Shown here piece by piece: positions 63,988-64,000 of a DNA stretch of 64,000 nucleotides (within the stretch, counting starts at the first letter, position 1; every line of letters begins with the position of its first letter). The notes below the pieces were generated by a model. The model was given only the letters and a program-made list of their open reading frames with translations, made no database searches and was not told the origin of the DNA. The stretch comes from JALZEG01 sp046263255 (GTDB lineage: Bacteria; Actinomycetota; CADDZG01; WHSQ01): the NCBI GenBank assembly GCA_046263255.1, contig JBHELD010000031.1:62001-126000 (forward strand). Reading direction: 5' to 3'. The translations under genes and the position numbers were made by a program.

Positions 63988-64000
63988 CGCGAAGCGATAG

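Overview
The window is high-GC bacterial chromosome, about 70% GC by eye, and it is gene-dense with little intergenic DNA. Starts are frequently GTG or TTG. At least a dozen genes carry a TAnnnT (-10 type) hexamer 6-8 nt upstream of the start codon, the layout of leaderless mRNAs typical of Actinomycetota. With a wax-ester/DGAT acyltransferase, a PucR regulator, a PknB-like kinase and a LigD-type ligase, this points to an actinobacterial lineage, probably a deep-branching or uncultured one. This is inference: no rRNA or tRNA gene was found.

Layout. 1-4.3 kb: a partial secreted protein, a VanW-type peptidoglycan-binding fragment, a Ser/Thr kinase and a class V aminotransferase. 4.3-10.7 kb: an overlapping minus-strand operon nurA-herA-sbcD-sbcC, a DNA-end-resection set with archaeal-style gene content. 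10.8-23 kb: KDPG aldolase, acyltransferase, pcm, a phosphatase-like lipoprotein, prs, an extradiol-type VOC protein, an AlkZ/YcaQ-like winged-helix protein, a secreted GH15-like enzyme, an alcohol dehydrogenase, a two-gene micro-operon of unknown function, and a P1/DmpA-like peptidase. 23-30 kb: two cupredoxin lipoproteins, a membrane protein, an MBL hydrolase, CorA, a class III aminotransferase and two proteins of unknown function.

30.4-46 kb is dominated by polyamine/GABA catabolism: gabT-ALDH-potA-potD-potB-potC on the minus strand, a divergent PucR regulator, and two more aldehyde dehydrogenases on the plus strand. A lysyl-oxidase-like protein, an S15-type hydrolase and a membrane protein lie between them. 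Together these could import putrescine or spermidine and oxidise it through GABA and succinate semialdehyde to succinate.

46-53.5 kb: a CASTOR/POLLUX-like channel, a secreted protein of unknown function, a GlsB-like membrane protein, a metallophosphoesterase, a dCMP deaminase, and a visibly lower-GC three-gene cassette (two DUF488 proteins and a probable dual-OB protein) that looks acquired. 53.6-59.9 kb: a CUT1-type ABC importer operon whose first permease has a large extracytoplasmic insert, ending with a beta-helix protein fused to a duplicated histidine-bearing membrane domain. 60-64 kb: a methyltransferase, a LigD-like PE-ligase and a secreted HExxH metalloprotease.

Most interesting: the nurA-herA-sbcD-sbcC operon; the DUF488-DUF488-dual-OB cassette; the beta-helix/membrane fusion with paired H-x2-EH motifs; the zinc-finger/13-residue-repeat micro-operon; a small lower-GC ORF bracketed by perfect 15-bp direct repeats; and recurrent short tandem duplications at gene edges.
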